41,431 nucleotides of DNA from Campylobacterales bacterium (GTDB lineage Bacteria; Campylobacterota; Campylobacteria; Campylobacterales; Campylobacteraceae). The notes under the pieces are model-generated. The model ran no database searches. It was not told the DNA's origin and was given only the letters and a program-made list of their open reading frames with translations. The stretch lies in the NCBI GenBank assembly GCA_014859645.1, contig JACUTV010000012.1, positions 1 through 41,431 on the forward strand, read 5' to 3'. Position numbers and translations under genes: made by a program. Positions within the stretch are counted from its first letter, which is position 1. Each line of letters opens with the position of its first letter. Below, piece after piece: positions 8,060-16,141 of this stretch.

Positions 8060-9127
8060 TTATTTGGACGTATTGTTAATGTAAGAATATTCGCCCATCA
8101 TGGTCCAAGGACGTGCACGTTTTAAAAACGCTTGTTGAGAGTCTAAGATCTCTTTAAACAAAGGATCTTTTGCCGCTTCGGCGTTGAGGATTTCCATGTT
8201 GGCTGCCGCGAGTGCGTGCAACACATCATCTGGAAAGCTTGCTACTTTTACCTCAGGGTGCTCTGCTTGGATTTTTTCCCAAGCGGTGACATTAAGGTGC
8301 ATGGCTTTGGTCATAACCCGCGTAGCTACTTGATTGATAGCTGTTTCAAGGATAACTTGCAACTCTTTTGGCAACGATTCATAGGTTTTTTTGCTCACGA
8401 GGTATTGGGTTTCGCTAGCGGGTTCTTGCCAGCCAGTGTAGTAAAATTTGGCGACTTTTTGGAAGCCCATGTTGATGTCAAAAGCAGGACTAATCCACTC
8501 AACCGCGTCAATAGTTCCCATCTCAAGGGCCAGGTAAAGCTCGCCAATAGGCGTAGAGGTTACCATAACGCCAAGCTTTGACATCACTTCGCCACCCATG
8601 CCAGGAATACGGAATTTTAACCCTTTGAGGTCGTTCAACGAGGTAATTTCCCGCTTGAACCACCCTCCCATTTGCATGCCCGTATTGCCTCCTTGGAAGT
8701 GGATAAGCCCTTCTTTGCTATACACTTGTTGGGCAAACTCTTTACCGCCACCAAACTCAAACCACGCGTGTTGCTCTTGAGGTAAGAGACCAAAAGGCAT
8801 AGTGGTGAAAAAACTTAGTTTCGCATCTTTACCCTTGTAGTAGTAAGAAGCGGTGTAGCCAATGTCGTATTGTCCCAATTTGACCAAATCCATGACTGCC
8901 AAGCCCGCTTTGTGCTTGTTGGGATCATCAATGCGCAGTTGCAATCTTCCCTTGGACATGGTCTCCACAAGCTCTTTGAGTTCATTGGGTGCATCCCCTA
9001 AAACTGGAACTGTATTGCCCCAAGAACTTGCCAGTTTGAGTCGGTAAACCTTGTTGTCGTCCGCACTAAGTGTAAGCGCAAACGTGAGCGCCACCATCGC
9101 CGCTAGAAAACGTTGCCATCGTTGCAT
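8060..9127 (-). CDS. TRAP transporter periplasmic substrate-binding protein (DctP family)
   Basis: The 355-residue protein begins with a Sec signal peptide (basic MQRWQR, hydrophobic stretch, likely cleavage after TLSA), then a TRAP receptor domain. Family-typical stretches are LKFRIPGMGGEVMSKLG, which carries the carboxylate-binding Arg, LALEMGTIDAVEW, and ASETQYLVSKKTYESLP. The pattern most resembles receptors for 2-oxo acids or lactate (TakP-like), so an organic acid ligand is inferred. The start at 9127 has TAAAGGAG just upstream; an ATG at 9181 has no such site and would precede the signal peptide. No DctQ or DctM membrane subunit is in the window. The gene diverges from mqo. Confidence 0.9.
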   Translation of the reverse strand: MQRWQRFLAAMVALTFALTLSADDNKVYRLKLASSWGNTVPVLGDAPNELKELVETMSKGRLQLRIDDPNKHKAGLAVMDLVKLGQYDIGYTASYYYKGKDAKLSFFTTMPFGLLPQEQHAWFEFGGGKEFAQQVYSKEGLIHFQGGNTGMQMGGWFKREITSLNDLKGLKFRIPGMGGEVMSKLGVMVTSTPIGELYLALEMGTIDAVEWISPAFDINMGFQKVAKFYYTGWQEPASETQYLVSKKTYESLPKELQVILETAINQVATRVMTKAMHLNVTAWEKIQAEHPEVKVASFPDDVLHALAAANMEILNAEAAKDPLFKEILDSQQAFLKRARPWTMMGEYSYINNTSK

Positions 9128-9313
9128 CAAAACTCCTTTAGAAAATGTTTTGGGTATTGTAGTAAAAATGAGATTAAACACAAAGGGGGTTAGGCGAGAT
9201 GACGGGAAAAATACCTTACTTTAAAAATAACACATTATAATTGTGATGTTTTGTAAGAGTATTGTAATCATCCTTACATGTAAATACAAAAACCACAGCC
9301 AAGAGGAGACCCT
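9128..9313. promoter_or_regulatory. Shared divergent promoter region, TRAP receptor / mqo
   Basis: CACATTATAATTGTG at 9231-9245 is nearly palindromic and gives a perfect TATAAT on both strands (9236-9241 plus, 9234-9239 minus). The two -10 elements overlap, so polymerase binding for the two genes could be mutually exclusive. An exact TTACATGTAA at 9274-9283 lies between the plus-strand -10 and the mqo Shine-Dalgarno (AGAGGAG before 9314). No clear -35 boxes or known regulator sites were recognised. Confidence 0.5.
9274..9283. repeat. TTACATGTAA palindrome, exact
   Basis: Intergenic, in the mqo leader region 30 bases before the start codon. Confidence 0.9.
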
Positions 9314-10657
9314 ATGAGTCAAGTGCATTATGATGTGATTGTGATCGGCGGCGGGATATCAGGTGCGGCGGCTTTTTACGAATTGGCCAAATATACTGAT
9401 GTTCAATCTATTGCTTTATTGGAAAAATACGATACCTTGGCCCCCTTGAACTCTAGCGGCAAGAGTAACTCGCAAACTATTCATTGCGGAGACATTGAGA
9501 CAAACTATACCGTTCAAAAAGCGGGTGCTGTTAAGCGCACTGCTCGGATGATTGTCAAATACTGCTTGCAGTACGGGTATGAAAATAAATTTATGTTTGC
9601 TCACCAAAAAATGGCCATCGGGGTGGGTGAGGCCGAGGTGGCATACATGCGCAAACGCTACGAAGATTTTAAAGAAATTTTTCCCTATCTGGAAGTATAC
9701 GAAAAAGAAAAACTTAAAGAAATCGAACCCAAGCTCGTGCACGATGCTAAGGGTAACGAGCGTCCTGAGCCTATCGTAGGCGTTGGGGTACAAAACGAAT
9801 ACAGTACAGTTGATTTTGGTGCCATGACCAACAGTCTTGTGGAAAATGCCAAGGCAATCGAGGGAAAAACAACAGATGTATTTTTAAACAGCGAAGTGGT
9901 AGAGATTGTTCAAGAAGGGGCTAAGCATCGTCTCACAACACGGGATGGAAAGAGCTTTACGGCGGGCTTTGTGATTGTCAATGCGGGCGCACATTCGCTC
10001 TATTTGGCGCACCAAATGGGCTACGGTCACAATTTTAGTTGTTTGCCTGTGGCGGGAAGTTTTTATGTGACAACCAAGATGATGCTCACAGGAAAAGTGT
10101 ACATGGTGCAAAATCCCAAACTTCCTTTTGCGGCCTTGCATGGGGATCCTGATATTTTACTAGGCGGCTACACACGGTTTGGGCCCACAGCCCTCGTCCT
10201 TCCAAAGTTGGAGCGTTACCATGGAAATAAAACGATTATTGACTTTTTTGTAACCTTGCGACTGGATAGAAAAATCATTAAGATTTTTTACGATTTATTA
10301 AAAGATAGCACCATTCGAAACTATATCTTCCGCAACTTCTTATTTGAAATTCCTTACTTTAATAAACGCCTTTTTCTCAAAGATGCGCGCAAAATTGTCC
10401 CTTCGTTGCAACTTGAAGACATCGAGTATGCCCAAGGATTTGGCGGCGTTCGCCCGCAGGTGCTCAGCAAGACCGAGGGTAAATTAATGCTAGGCGAAGC
10501 ATCTGTCAATCCAGGTACGGGGATTTTGTTTAACATGACTCCAAGTCCAGGTGCCACCAGTTGTCTTGGCAACGCAGAACGCGACGTGAAACTTGCATGC
10601 GCGCACTTGGGAAAAACCTTCGACCAAGCGCGCTTTAATGCGGAGTTGACGGACTAA
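9314..10657 (+). CDS. mqo: Malate:quinone oxidoreductase (FAD-dependent)
   Basis: This 447-residue FAD protein oxidises malate to oxaloacetate and passes electrons to the quinone pool at the inner face of the membrane. The N-terminal dinucleotide motif is VIVIGGGISGAAAFYEL, followed by LLEKYDTLAPLNSSGKSNSQTIHCGD as a region typical of the MQO/DAO fold; C-terminal GFGGVRPQVL and TPSPGATSCLGNAERD fit FAD-cofactor contacts. The ~450-residue length matches the Helicobacter/Campylobacter MQO type rather than the longer E. coli type. A strong Shine-Dalgarno precedes ATG 9314. The gene ends 4 bases inside the opposing coiled-coil gene with no terminator between. A related L-2-hydroxyacid oxidase is the alternative. 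Confidence 0.85.
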   Translation: MSQVHYDVIVIGGGISGAAAFYELAKYTDVQSIALLEKYDTLAPLNSSGKSNSQTIHCGDIETNYTVQKAGAVKRTARMIVKYCLQYGYENKFMFAHQKMAIGVGEAEVAYMRKRYEDFKEIFPYLEVYEKEKLKEIEPKLVHDAKGNERPEPIVGVGVQNEYSTVDFGAMTNSLVENAKAIEGKTTDVFLNSEVVEIVQEGAKHRLTTRDGKSFTAGFVIVNAGAHSLYLAHQMGYGHNFSCLPVAGSFYVTTKMMLTGKVYMVQNPKLPFAALHGDPDILLGGYTRFGPTALVLPKLERYHGNKTIIDFFVTLRLDRKIIKIFYDLLKDSTIRNYIFRNFLFEIPYFNKRLFLKDARKIVPSLQLEDIEYAQGFGGVRPQVLSKTEGKLMLGEASVNPGTGILFNMTPSPGATSCLGNAERDVKLACAHLGKTFDQARFNAELTD

Positions 10658-12189
10658 TACTTCGCCATAAGAGTTTTGGCAACCGCGTCGATGATGAGAT
10701 CGTATTTTTCCATGATCGGCGCGTACATTTGAAGCAGGTTGTCAAGTTTTCTGTGGTGATCGTTGATGTAGCGTTCTAGGGATTGGATTTCTGTGTTGAG
10801 GTTTTTTGTTTTAATGCGCGCGGCTTCAAGGGCGTTGTTGGTTTCGCGAATGGACGTGCGTAACACCTCTTCTTCTTTGGAATATTGCTTAATCTCAATG
10901 GCAAGTTCACCGATTTCTTTTTGCATCGCTTCGTCTGCTTGCCCTTGATTTCGCAAGCGCTTAAGTTCGTAATTTTTATCTTGCAGCTCTTTGCTTTGGG
11001 TGATGGTGCGCTTGATGGCTTCGTCTAATTCCTCTTTTTTCTGACGCACAACCTCGGTTTCTTGGGTAAGAACAAGCAACTTTTCATTGGCTTCATCGTA
11101 TTTTGCTTGGGCTTTTTCAACCCGCTCTTGCAAGGTTTCGTTTTCCTTGTCGCACCGCATTTTTTGAATGACGATAGGCAAGATGGAAACAGCATTCCAT
11201 TTTTGCCCTTTTTCATCAATAATTTCTGGCTTTTGGGCTTGGCGCCCCTCGATGACTTCAATATTGCCGTCATAAAAACGCAGGAAGTTTTCTGCATTTT
11301 TTTCACGCAAAGCATGAAGCCCTAGCAATTTTTGGGAGAACAATTCATGAATAGAATAAAAATGTTCCCTGAAAATATAATTTACAAAAGCATTTTTAAG
11401 GGCAATATGGCTATCTTCTCCCATATACATAGAGGCAACTTGGTAGAGAATATTTTGTACAAAGGGAATAGCATTTTTTCTAAAATATTCATTGGAAATG
11501 ACGGCAAAATTGAGCTTAGTGCTAAGCAGCAAGTCAATGCCACTTTGAATTTCATTTAAAATACTCTGTTCAAAAACCATGGTTTTAAGCTTCTCTAGCT
11601 CTTCAGGAGGTAGCCCATAAGCACGGCGTTCGGATGGATTACCCTCTTGGCTGCTTGCGAATTTTTTAATGGTTAGCTTTTCGTTCATAAAAAAGACCAA
11701 ATCCCGCACTTCGAGGTAAAAAGCAACTTTAGCTGTTTCGCGGTAAAGCTCCTTTTTGATGGCCTCGTCTTCTATGTTTTCATAATCACACCCGTGGGCA
11801 ATAAGCGTTTCTCTAGGAATCATATACACCCCTTCTTTGACGCGGTAACGGTCAAGTTGGGCAAACAAAGGTGTAAGAAGTTTGCTGTTTTCATGAAACT
11901 GTTGGGAGTGCTCTTTGAAGACATGTTTTTTCAAATCTTTGAGCACGATGGTTTCAGAGCCGCGAAAAAAAAGTGAGATTTTTTGGTTAAGGAGCAAAAA
12001 GTAGCTTTTGAACGCTTTGCGTATTTGGGTGCGGTTTTCAAAAATTTCTTCGTCACTAAAATGGTAAGAGAGTGTTGTATAGAGTGCTTTGGTTAAGGCT
12101 CCGTCAAAGGATTCACAGTAAAAACTCTCGTCAATGTGTTGTTCTAAAAAAGCAAAGGTCTCTTTGAAGACATGAGTGGAAGCAGGCAT
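10654..12189 (-). CDS. Unrecognised coiled-coil protein, 511 residues
   Basis: I do not recognise this family. The first ~340 residues look globular and mostly helical, rich in Phe, Tyr and Glu, with no signal peptide, nucleotide loop or membrane span. From about residue 345 to 485 it is a long heptad-like coiled coil dense in Glu, Lys, Gln and Leu (for example VEKAQAKYDEANEKLLVL), followed by a short helical tail. It is probably a cytoplasmic structural or scaffold protein. GAGG lies 6 bases before ATG 12189, but that start codon lies in one arm of an 11-bp inverted repeat. It converges on mqo with a 4-base overlap and lies downstream of the isochorismatase-fold gene on the same strand. Confidence 0.75.
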   Translation of the reverse strand: MPASTHVFKETFAFLEQHIDESFYCESFDGALTKALYTTLSYHFSDEEIFENRTQIRKAFKSYFLLLNQKISLFFRGSETIVLKDLKKHVFKEHSQQFHENSKLLTPLFAQLDRYRVKEGVYMIPRETLIAHGCDYENIEDEAIKKELYRETAKVAFYLEVRDLVFFMNEKLTIKKFASSQEGNPSERRAYGLPPEELEKLKTMVFEQSILNEIQSGIDLLLSTKLNFAVISNEYFRKNAIPFVQNILYQVASMYMGEDSHIALKNAFVNYIFREHFYSIHELFSQKLLGLHALREKNAENFLRFYDGNIEVIEGRQAQKPEIIDEKGQKWNAVSILPIVIQKMRCDKENETLQERVEKAQAKYDEANEKLLVLTQETEVVRQKKEELDEAIKRTITQSKELQDKNYELKRLRNQGQADEAMQKEIGELAIEIKQYSKEEEVLRTSIRETNNALEAARIKTKNLNTEIQSLERYINDHHRKLDNLLQMYAPIMEKYDLIIDAVAKTLMAKY

Positions 12190-12216
12190 TAAAATCCTCG
12201 TAGTGTAATGCCTGCT
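12181..12216 (-). promoter_or_regulatory. Inverted repeat enclosing the start of the coiled-coil gene
   Basis: AGCAGGCATTA (12181-12191) and TAATGCCTGCT (12206-12216) are perfect 11-bp inverted repeats with a 14-base spacer. In the minus-strand transcript the 3' arm contains the AUG and codons 2-3, and the loop contains GAGGAUUU with the Shine-Dalgarno. A TAAAAT just upstream (plus coordinates about 12217-12222) could be a -10, in which case the hairpin would lie at or near the 5' end of the message. It could act as a translation-control element or as a protein operator; neither is shown. Confidence 0.6.
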
Positions 12217-12284
12217 ATTTTACTAACTTTGACATTTATGTGCCATTAATTTTTTCCTATTTATGGAATTCTTTTGCAAGAACT

Positions 12285-12827
12285 TTATTTTATAAGGGCG
12301 CTGATAGCCTTAAATACGGGCTCTTTGGAGCTTTTGCACAGCTCAAACAAAATGGACTCTAGGGTTGAGAGCACAACACCTGCATGGGCCATCCGCCTTA
12401 GGGCTGTTTCGTGGTCGAGAGACTTTCGAGAGCTAACGCAATCTACCACGACTACGGGGAGCACGCCACTGGCGAGTAAATCTAGGCAGGTTTGCATGAC
12501 GCACACGTGGGTTTCGGCACCTACGACTACCACGACTTTTTTGCCACTCTCAAGGATATGTGTGAGCGTGGGTGTGTTTTGGCAGCAACTAAAGGTAGCT
12601 TTCTCGTAGCACTTGACACCAGTGAGCAAGGCTTTGATTTGGGGCAAGGTTTCACCAAGTCCTTTGCGGTATTGTTCGTTTAGGATAGCAGGAATACCAA
12701 GATGGGTAAACCCCTCGATGAGCTTACCAATATTTTCCACCAAAGCGGCATGGTTGGAAACATGCGGGATGAGACGTTCTTGAACATCAACGACCATTAG
12801 CAGGGTGTTTTCTTTTTCAATACGCAT
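12285..12827 (-). CDS. Isochorismatase-fold cysteine hydrolase
   Basis: The 180-residue protein has the family layout: catalytic Asp in MVVDVQERL, a central Lys in CYEKATFSCC, the cis-peptide/oxyanion region VVVVGAETHVCV with the nucleophilic Cys, and the terminal helix. Members hydrolyse C-N bonds in substrates such as nicotinamide, carbamates or ureas; the substrate here cannot be read. Length and motifs resemble the YcaC/hydrolase branch rather than a fused isochorismatase. TAAAGGAGATTTC precedes ATG 12827, and part of that Shine-Dalgarno is supplied by a TTACATGTAG repeat copy. The gene diverges from pyk. Confidence 0.9.
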   Translation of the reverse strand: MRIEKENTLLMVVDVQERLIPHVSNHAALVENIGKLIEGFTHLGIPAILNEQYRKGLGETLPQIKALLTGVKCYEKATFSCCQNTPTLTHILESGKKVVVVVGAETHVCVMQTCLDLLASGVLPVVVVDCVSSRKSLDHETALRRMAHAGVVLSTLESILFELCKSSKEPVFKAISALIK

Positions 12828-12837
12828 GAAATCTCCT

Positions 12838-12847
12838 TTACATGTAG
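12838..12847. repeat. TTACATGTAG, one mismatch
   Basis: Just upstream of the isochorismatase-fold gene; on the minus strand its end forms part of TAAAGGAG, the Shine-Dalgarno. Confidence 0.8.
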
Positions 12848-12940
12848 CGTAGATTATTGTAGCAAAAGGCGGTTACAAAAACGCAATGTTTACTATTTTT
12901 TAAACGAAGATATGCTATTTTGTTACCTTTTAATCGCCTC

Positions 12941-12950
12941 TTACATGTAA
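12941..12950. repeat. TTACATGTAA palindrome, exact
   Basis: In the pyk promoter region, about 22 bases before the proposed -10, where a -35 or regulator site would lie. Confidence 0.9.
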
Positions 12951-12971
12951 GGGTTTTGTAACTCACTCGTG

Positions 12972-12978
12972 TTAAGAT
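12972..12978 (+). promoter_or_regulatory. Probable -10 element of pyk
   Basis: TTAAGAT preceded by TG forms an extended -10 about 30 bases before the pyk start. It overlaps an in-frame ATG at 12977, which would therefore not be in the message; this supports the start at 13007. The gap 12828-13006 also holds two TACATGTA-core repeats (12838, 12941). Confidence 0.45.
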
Positions 12979-13006
12979 GAAAGACACTCTTTTAGGAGCA
13001 TTGCCA

Positions 13007-14452
13007 ATGGAAAAACGAACAAAAATTTTGGCCACCGTAGGCCCAGCAAGCGACAGCGTTGAAATACTCACTGGACTTATTCTTGCGGGTGTCAATGTAT
13101 TTAGACTCAACTTTAGCCACGGTTCTCACGAATACCACGAAGCCACGTTGGCAAAAATTCGCGAAGCAGAACAAAAAACAGGTAAAAAAGTCGGCGTCTT
13201 GCAAGATATCTGCGGACCCAAGATTCGGGTAGGAAAACTCGACTCTGAGTTTTCCCTTAAAGAAGGGGATACTCTTGAGTTTGTGCGCGGGGAGATTGTC
13301 GGCAAGCAAAAGAGCGAAGGCGTGTATGAACTGAGTATTAACCAGCCTCAAATCCTTGCTTTGCTTAACGTGGACGAATACATCTATTTGTATGACGGAA
13401 TGATTCGCACCAAGGTTGTAGAGGCAGGCAAACGGGTGATTGCACGGGTGGAAAACAGCGGCAAGCTGGCGTCCAACAAAGGGGTTAACTTTCCCAATAC
13501 CATGCTCAATATTGACGTGATTACGCCCAAAGATGAAAAAGACATGTTGTGGGCCATTGCCCATGATATTGATTTTATCGCTATCTCTTTTGTACAACGC
13601 GCAGAAGATGTGGTGCGCGCGCGGGAAATCATGCAAGCCAACGGAGGCAAGGCTCAGTTGTTTGCCAAAATCGAGAAGTTTGACGCGGTGGAAAACATCG
13701 ACGCTATTTTGGCGGTGAGCGATGGTTTGATGGTAGCTAGGGGAGACCTTGGCATCGAAGTGCCTTATTATAAAGTACCAAGCATTCAAAAACGCATTAT
13801 TAGAAAAGCCAACGAAGCGTCAAAGCCTGTTATTACAGCCACGCAGATGCTGTTGTCTATGGCGCAAAATGAAACGGCCACGCGCGCAGAAATCAGCGAC
13901 GTGGCCAACGCCGTGCTTGATGGAACAGACGCAGTGATGCTCTCCGAAGAGAGTGCTATTGGTAAAAACCCCATCAAAGTAGTGGAAACCATGGCCGCAA
14001 CCATCAAGGAAACCGAAAGCGTGTACCCTTACGGGAAGTTTGAAAAGTTTGAATTCTTCGATGAGACAGACATGATCGCCTCTTCTACGGCACGTTTAGC
14101 AGTGCAGTTAGGTGCGCGTGCCATTATGTCTCTTACAGGTTCTGGCCAATCGGCAAAAAAAATGGCTAGATACCGTACCAATGTAGATATTTTTGCCGTA
14201 ACCCACGATGAAAAAACAGCGCGTTCTTTGACCATCGCGTGGGGGGTTGAGCCCATCATGACGGTGGAAAAAACAAGCCTGAATCTTATGCTCGCCACAG
14301 CGGTAAAAAAAGCAGTGAAGTTAGGGTTTATAGACCACGACAAAACCTATGTGGCTACAGCAGGATACCCCACGGGCGTGGCGGGAAGTACGAACTACAT
14401 CCGTATTTTGAAAAAAGACCAGATAGATTATTATATTGATATGGTGATGTAG
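13007..14452 (+). CDS. pyk: Pyruvate kinase
   Basis: Pyruvate kinase makes pyruvate and ATP from phosphoenolpyruvate. The 481-residue protein begins MEKRTKILATVGPASDS and carries NFSHGSHEYH, DICGPKIRVG, the catalytic Lys/Glu in FAKIEKFDAVEN, the metal site ARGDLGIEVP, the family signature around KPVITATQMLLSM, and the C-terminal allosteric domain from about residue 350. Start 13007 is chosen because AGGAG lies 8 bases upstream and the N-terminus fits the family; the ATG at 12977 falls in the promoter. Presence of pyk in this phylum is variable, so it informs on glycolytic capacity. Confidence 0.96.
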   Translation: MEKRTKILATVGPASDSVEILTGLILAGVNVFRLNFSHGSHEYHEATLAKIREAEQKTGKKVGVLQDICGPKIRVGKLDSEFSLKEGDTLEFVRGEIVGKQKSEGVYELSINQPQILALLNVDEYIYLYDGMIRTKVVEAGKRVIARVENSGKLASNKGVNFPNTMLNIDVITPKDEKDMLWAIAHDIDFIAISFVQRAEDVVRAREIMQANGGKAQLFAKIEKFDAVENIDAILAVSDGLMVARGDLGIEVPYYKVPSIQKRIIRKANEASKPVITATQMLLSMAQNETATRAEISDVANAVLDGTDAVMLSEESAIGKNPIKVVETMAATIKETESVYPYGKFEKFEFFDETDMIASSTARLAVQLGARAIMSLTGSGQSAKKMARYRTNVDIFAVTHDEKTARSLTIAWGVEPIMTVEKTSLNLMLATAVKKAVKLGFIDHDKTYVATAGYPTGVAGSTNYIRILKKDQIDYYIDMVM

Positions 14453-14459
14453 GGTGGAG

Positions 14460-14477
14460 GGGAGGTGAAAACCTCCC
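14460..14477. terminator. Hairpin between convergent pyk and cytochrome genes
   Basis: GGGAGGT and ACCTCCC form a perfect 7-bp stem closing a GAAA loop, 7 bases past the pyk stop and just before the end of the opposing cytochrome gene. The U-tract is weak on both strands (TTGTTTGC on plus). Its position suits a bidirectional terminator. Confidence 0.65.
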
Positions 14478-14484
14478 TTGTTTG

Positions 14485-15090
14485 CTACTGTTTGCCGTAA
14501 AAGACGGCGAGTTCTTCGATTTCTTCTTTCGTTAATGTCCGTACCTGCGTTTGCATCATCGCTTTCATTGTTCCGCCATAGGTGCCATTTTGGTACCCCA
14601 AAAGTGCTTCTTTGATAGCCTCTGGTGACATTTCACTCATAATCTTACTGCGTCCAAGGGCAACTTTTTCTCCTTTGTTGCCATGGCACGAAGCACATAC
14701 TGAAGCTTTCGCGGGAGTGTTTTCTGTGGGGGTGGCAAGCATAGATGCTGTGGTTTCGAGGGTTTCTTGAATTTTATCATTTCCCTCTTGGGCAGTTTGA
14801 GATAAACGTTCAGAAAGTTCCCTATTGGTTTCTTCCAGTCGCTTGGCCACCTCCTCTTGGGCAGGGGTGAGCACTTGGGCAATTTTTTGTTCGAGTACAC
14901 GTTCTTCTTGGGAAGTGCTTTGGGGTGCAGGCTCTTTGAGTGCAGGCTGGTCGGACGTAGGCTGGCTTGGGGTAGGGGAGGTTTCGCGCACACTAGGTGT
15001 TGCGGGGGCAGACTCGGTTGAAGCTTCTTTAGTGTCGCATCCGCCCAAGAATAAAATGCCAAGTAGTAGCGCTGCAAAAGTGTATTTCAT
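14485..15090 (-). CDS. Lipoprotein cytochrome c, single haem
   Basis: The 201-residue protein starts with a lipoprotein signal whose lipobox LFLGGC puts the lipid-bearing Cys at residue 18. A Pro/Ser/Thr/Glu-rich linker and a helical segment (about residues 60-120, KIAQVLTPAQEEVAKRLEE) precede a small cytochrome c domain with CASCHG and a Met-rich stretch (MKAMMQTQ) that can supply the sixth ligand. It is probably membrane-tethered in the periplasm and carries electrons to a reductase or oxidase. ATG 15090 has GGAGAAACA upstream; an ATG at 15117 would put extra charged residues before the signal. The linker is longer than in simple class I cytochromes. Confidence 0.88.
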   Translation of the reverse strand: MKYTFAALLLGILFLGGCDTKEASTESAPATPSVRETSPTPSQPTSDQPALKEPAPQSTSQEERVLEQKIAQVLTPAQEEVAKRLEETNRELSERLSQTAQEGNDKIQETLETTASMLATPTENTPAKASVCASCHGNKGEKVALGRSKIMSEMSPEAIKEALLGYQNGTYGGTMKAMMQTQVRTLTKEEIEELAVFYGKQ

Positions 15091-15173
15091 TGTTTCTCCT
15101 TTTGATTCATCGGCCATAACTTAACACAGGTCTTCTTAAAAACCAAGCAAAGCCAAGACTAAGCAAGGGTTAG

Positions 15174-15179
15174 TAAAAT
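15174..15179 (+). promoter_or_regulatory. Probable -10 element of the MTHFR-like gene
   Basis: TAAAAT lies 27 bases before ATG 15206, in the short gap between divergent genes. No clear -35 was seen; the upstream tract is purine-rich. Confidence 0.35.
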
Positions 15180-15205
15180 ACGCCTCACATTGCGAGGAGA
15201 ATAGG

Positions 15206-16129
15206 ATGCTAGACCAACACATTCGTCAGAAAAAATCGGGCATTATCTTGTATGGACTCACTCCTCCAAAGGCGAACAACACCCACGAAGAAGTGCAAGA
15301 GATTGCCGCACGCCAATGTGCAAGGCTGGAAAAACGCCCCATTGACGGAGTGGTGGTGTACGATTTGCAAGACGAAGCTGAACGAACAGAATCTGCACGC
15401 CCTTTTCCTTTTTTGGAAACCATTGATCCAGCGATGTATGCTACAGCTTACTTGGGTTCTTTGTCCGCGCCCTCGGTTTTATACCGCGCGGTGGGGAAAT
15501 ATTCCAAAGAACAAACCCGCACGTGGCTAGAAGCGCACAACAAACCCGACTGTTTAAGCGTGTTTGTGGGCGCTGCTTCACGCACTCAAAAAGTTTCACT
15601 AAGCATGCAAGAAGCCTATGCGCTTAAGCGAGACGTTGCTCCCCACTTGCTTTTAGGAGGCATTGCCATTCCTGAGCGCCACATGAAAAAACACGATGAA
15701 CACGAGCGAGTAGTGCGCAAAGTAGAGGAGGGGTGCGCCTTTTTTGTAACCCAAGCGGTGTACGACCTTGAAGCGTCAAAGCGGTTTTTGGATGATTATG
15801 TAGCGCTTTCTCGTGCTAAACATCTTCCCTTGGTGCCCATTATCTTTACCCTCACGCCTTGCGGTTCAGAAAAAACATTGGCGTTTATGAAGTGGTTAGG
15901 TATCCATATCTCACCCTTGGTTGAAGAAATGTTGCTGGGTACGGAAGATATGTTGGAAGTTTCCATGGCACACATGCGGTACGTGGCTAAAATGCTTTAC
16001 ATGTACGGCACATCCAAGGGTATTCCTGTGGGATTTAACATCGAAAGTGTAGCGATTCGTAAGGCGGAAATCGAAGCGTCCATTGCCTTGATTGAGGACG
16101 TAAAGCACATTGTTTTAAACAAGGCTTAA
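15206..16129 (+). CDS. Methylenetetrahydrofolate reductase-like protein, atypical
   Basis: The 307-residue protein resembles the FAD TIM-barrel of MetF: LYGLTPPKANNTHEE at the N-terminus in place of the usual FEFFPP, GVVVYDLQDE, LLLGGIAIPERH, CAFFVTQAVYD and a closing GFNIESVAIRKAEIEAS. The Glu of FEFFPP (Glu28 in E. coli MetF), which acts in catalysis, is Gly17 here. It may be one of the divergent MTHFR-family enzymes or a non-reductase paralogue, so metF is not assigned. GAGGAG precedes ATG 15206 with good spacing. It stands alone between a divergent cytochrome gene and the ribosomal operon. Confidence 0.7.
   Translation: MLDQHIRQKKSGIILYGLTPPKANNTHEEVQEIAARQCARLEKRPIDGVVVYDLQDEAERTESARPFPFLETIDPAMYATAYLGSLSAPSVLYRAVGKYSKEQTRTWLEAHNKPDCLSVFVGAASRTQKVSLSMQEAYALKRDVAPHLLLGGIAIPERHMKKHDEHERVVRKVEEGCAFFVTQAVYDLEASKRFLDDYVALSRAKHLPLVPIIFTLTPCGSEKTLAFMKWLGIHISPLVEEMLLGTEDMLEVSMAHMRYVAKMLYMYGTSKGIPVGFNIESVAIRKAEIEASIALIEDVKHIVLNKA
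15997..16006. repeat. TTACATGTAC, one mismatch
   Basis: Inside the MTHFR-like gene, read in another frame as Leu-Tyr-Met-Tyr. Confidence 0.75.
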
Positions 16130-16139
16130 TTTTTTTTTA
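16085..16139 (+). terminator. Weak terminator-like end of the MTHFR-like gene
   Basis: GCCTTG (16085-16090) can pair with CAAGGC (16120-16125), and a run of nine or ten T follows the stop codon. The loop is long and the pairing lies in coding sequence, so this is a low-confidence call. Confidence 0.3.
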
Positions 16140-16141
16140 GC

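Noticed and set aside
12864-12937. Inverted similarity GGCGGTTACAAAA / TTTTGTTACC flanking the pyk-isochorismatase gap
   Set aside because: The arms contain mismatches and are far apart. Pairing is too weak to call an operator.
12992-13789. Long open frame on the minus strand across pyk (265 codons)
   Set aside because: It is fully antisense to pyruvate kinase, with no protein-like motifs and no ribosome-binding site. It is a shadow frame.
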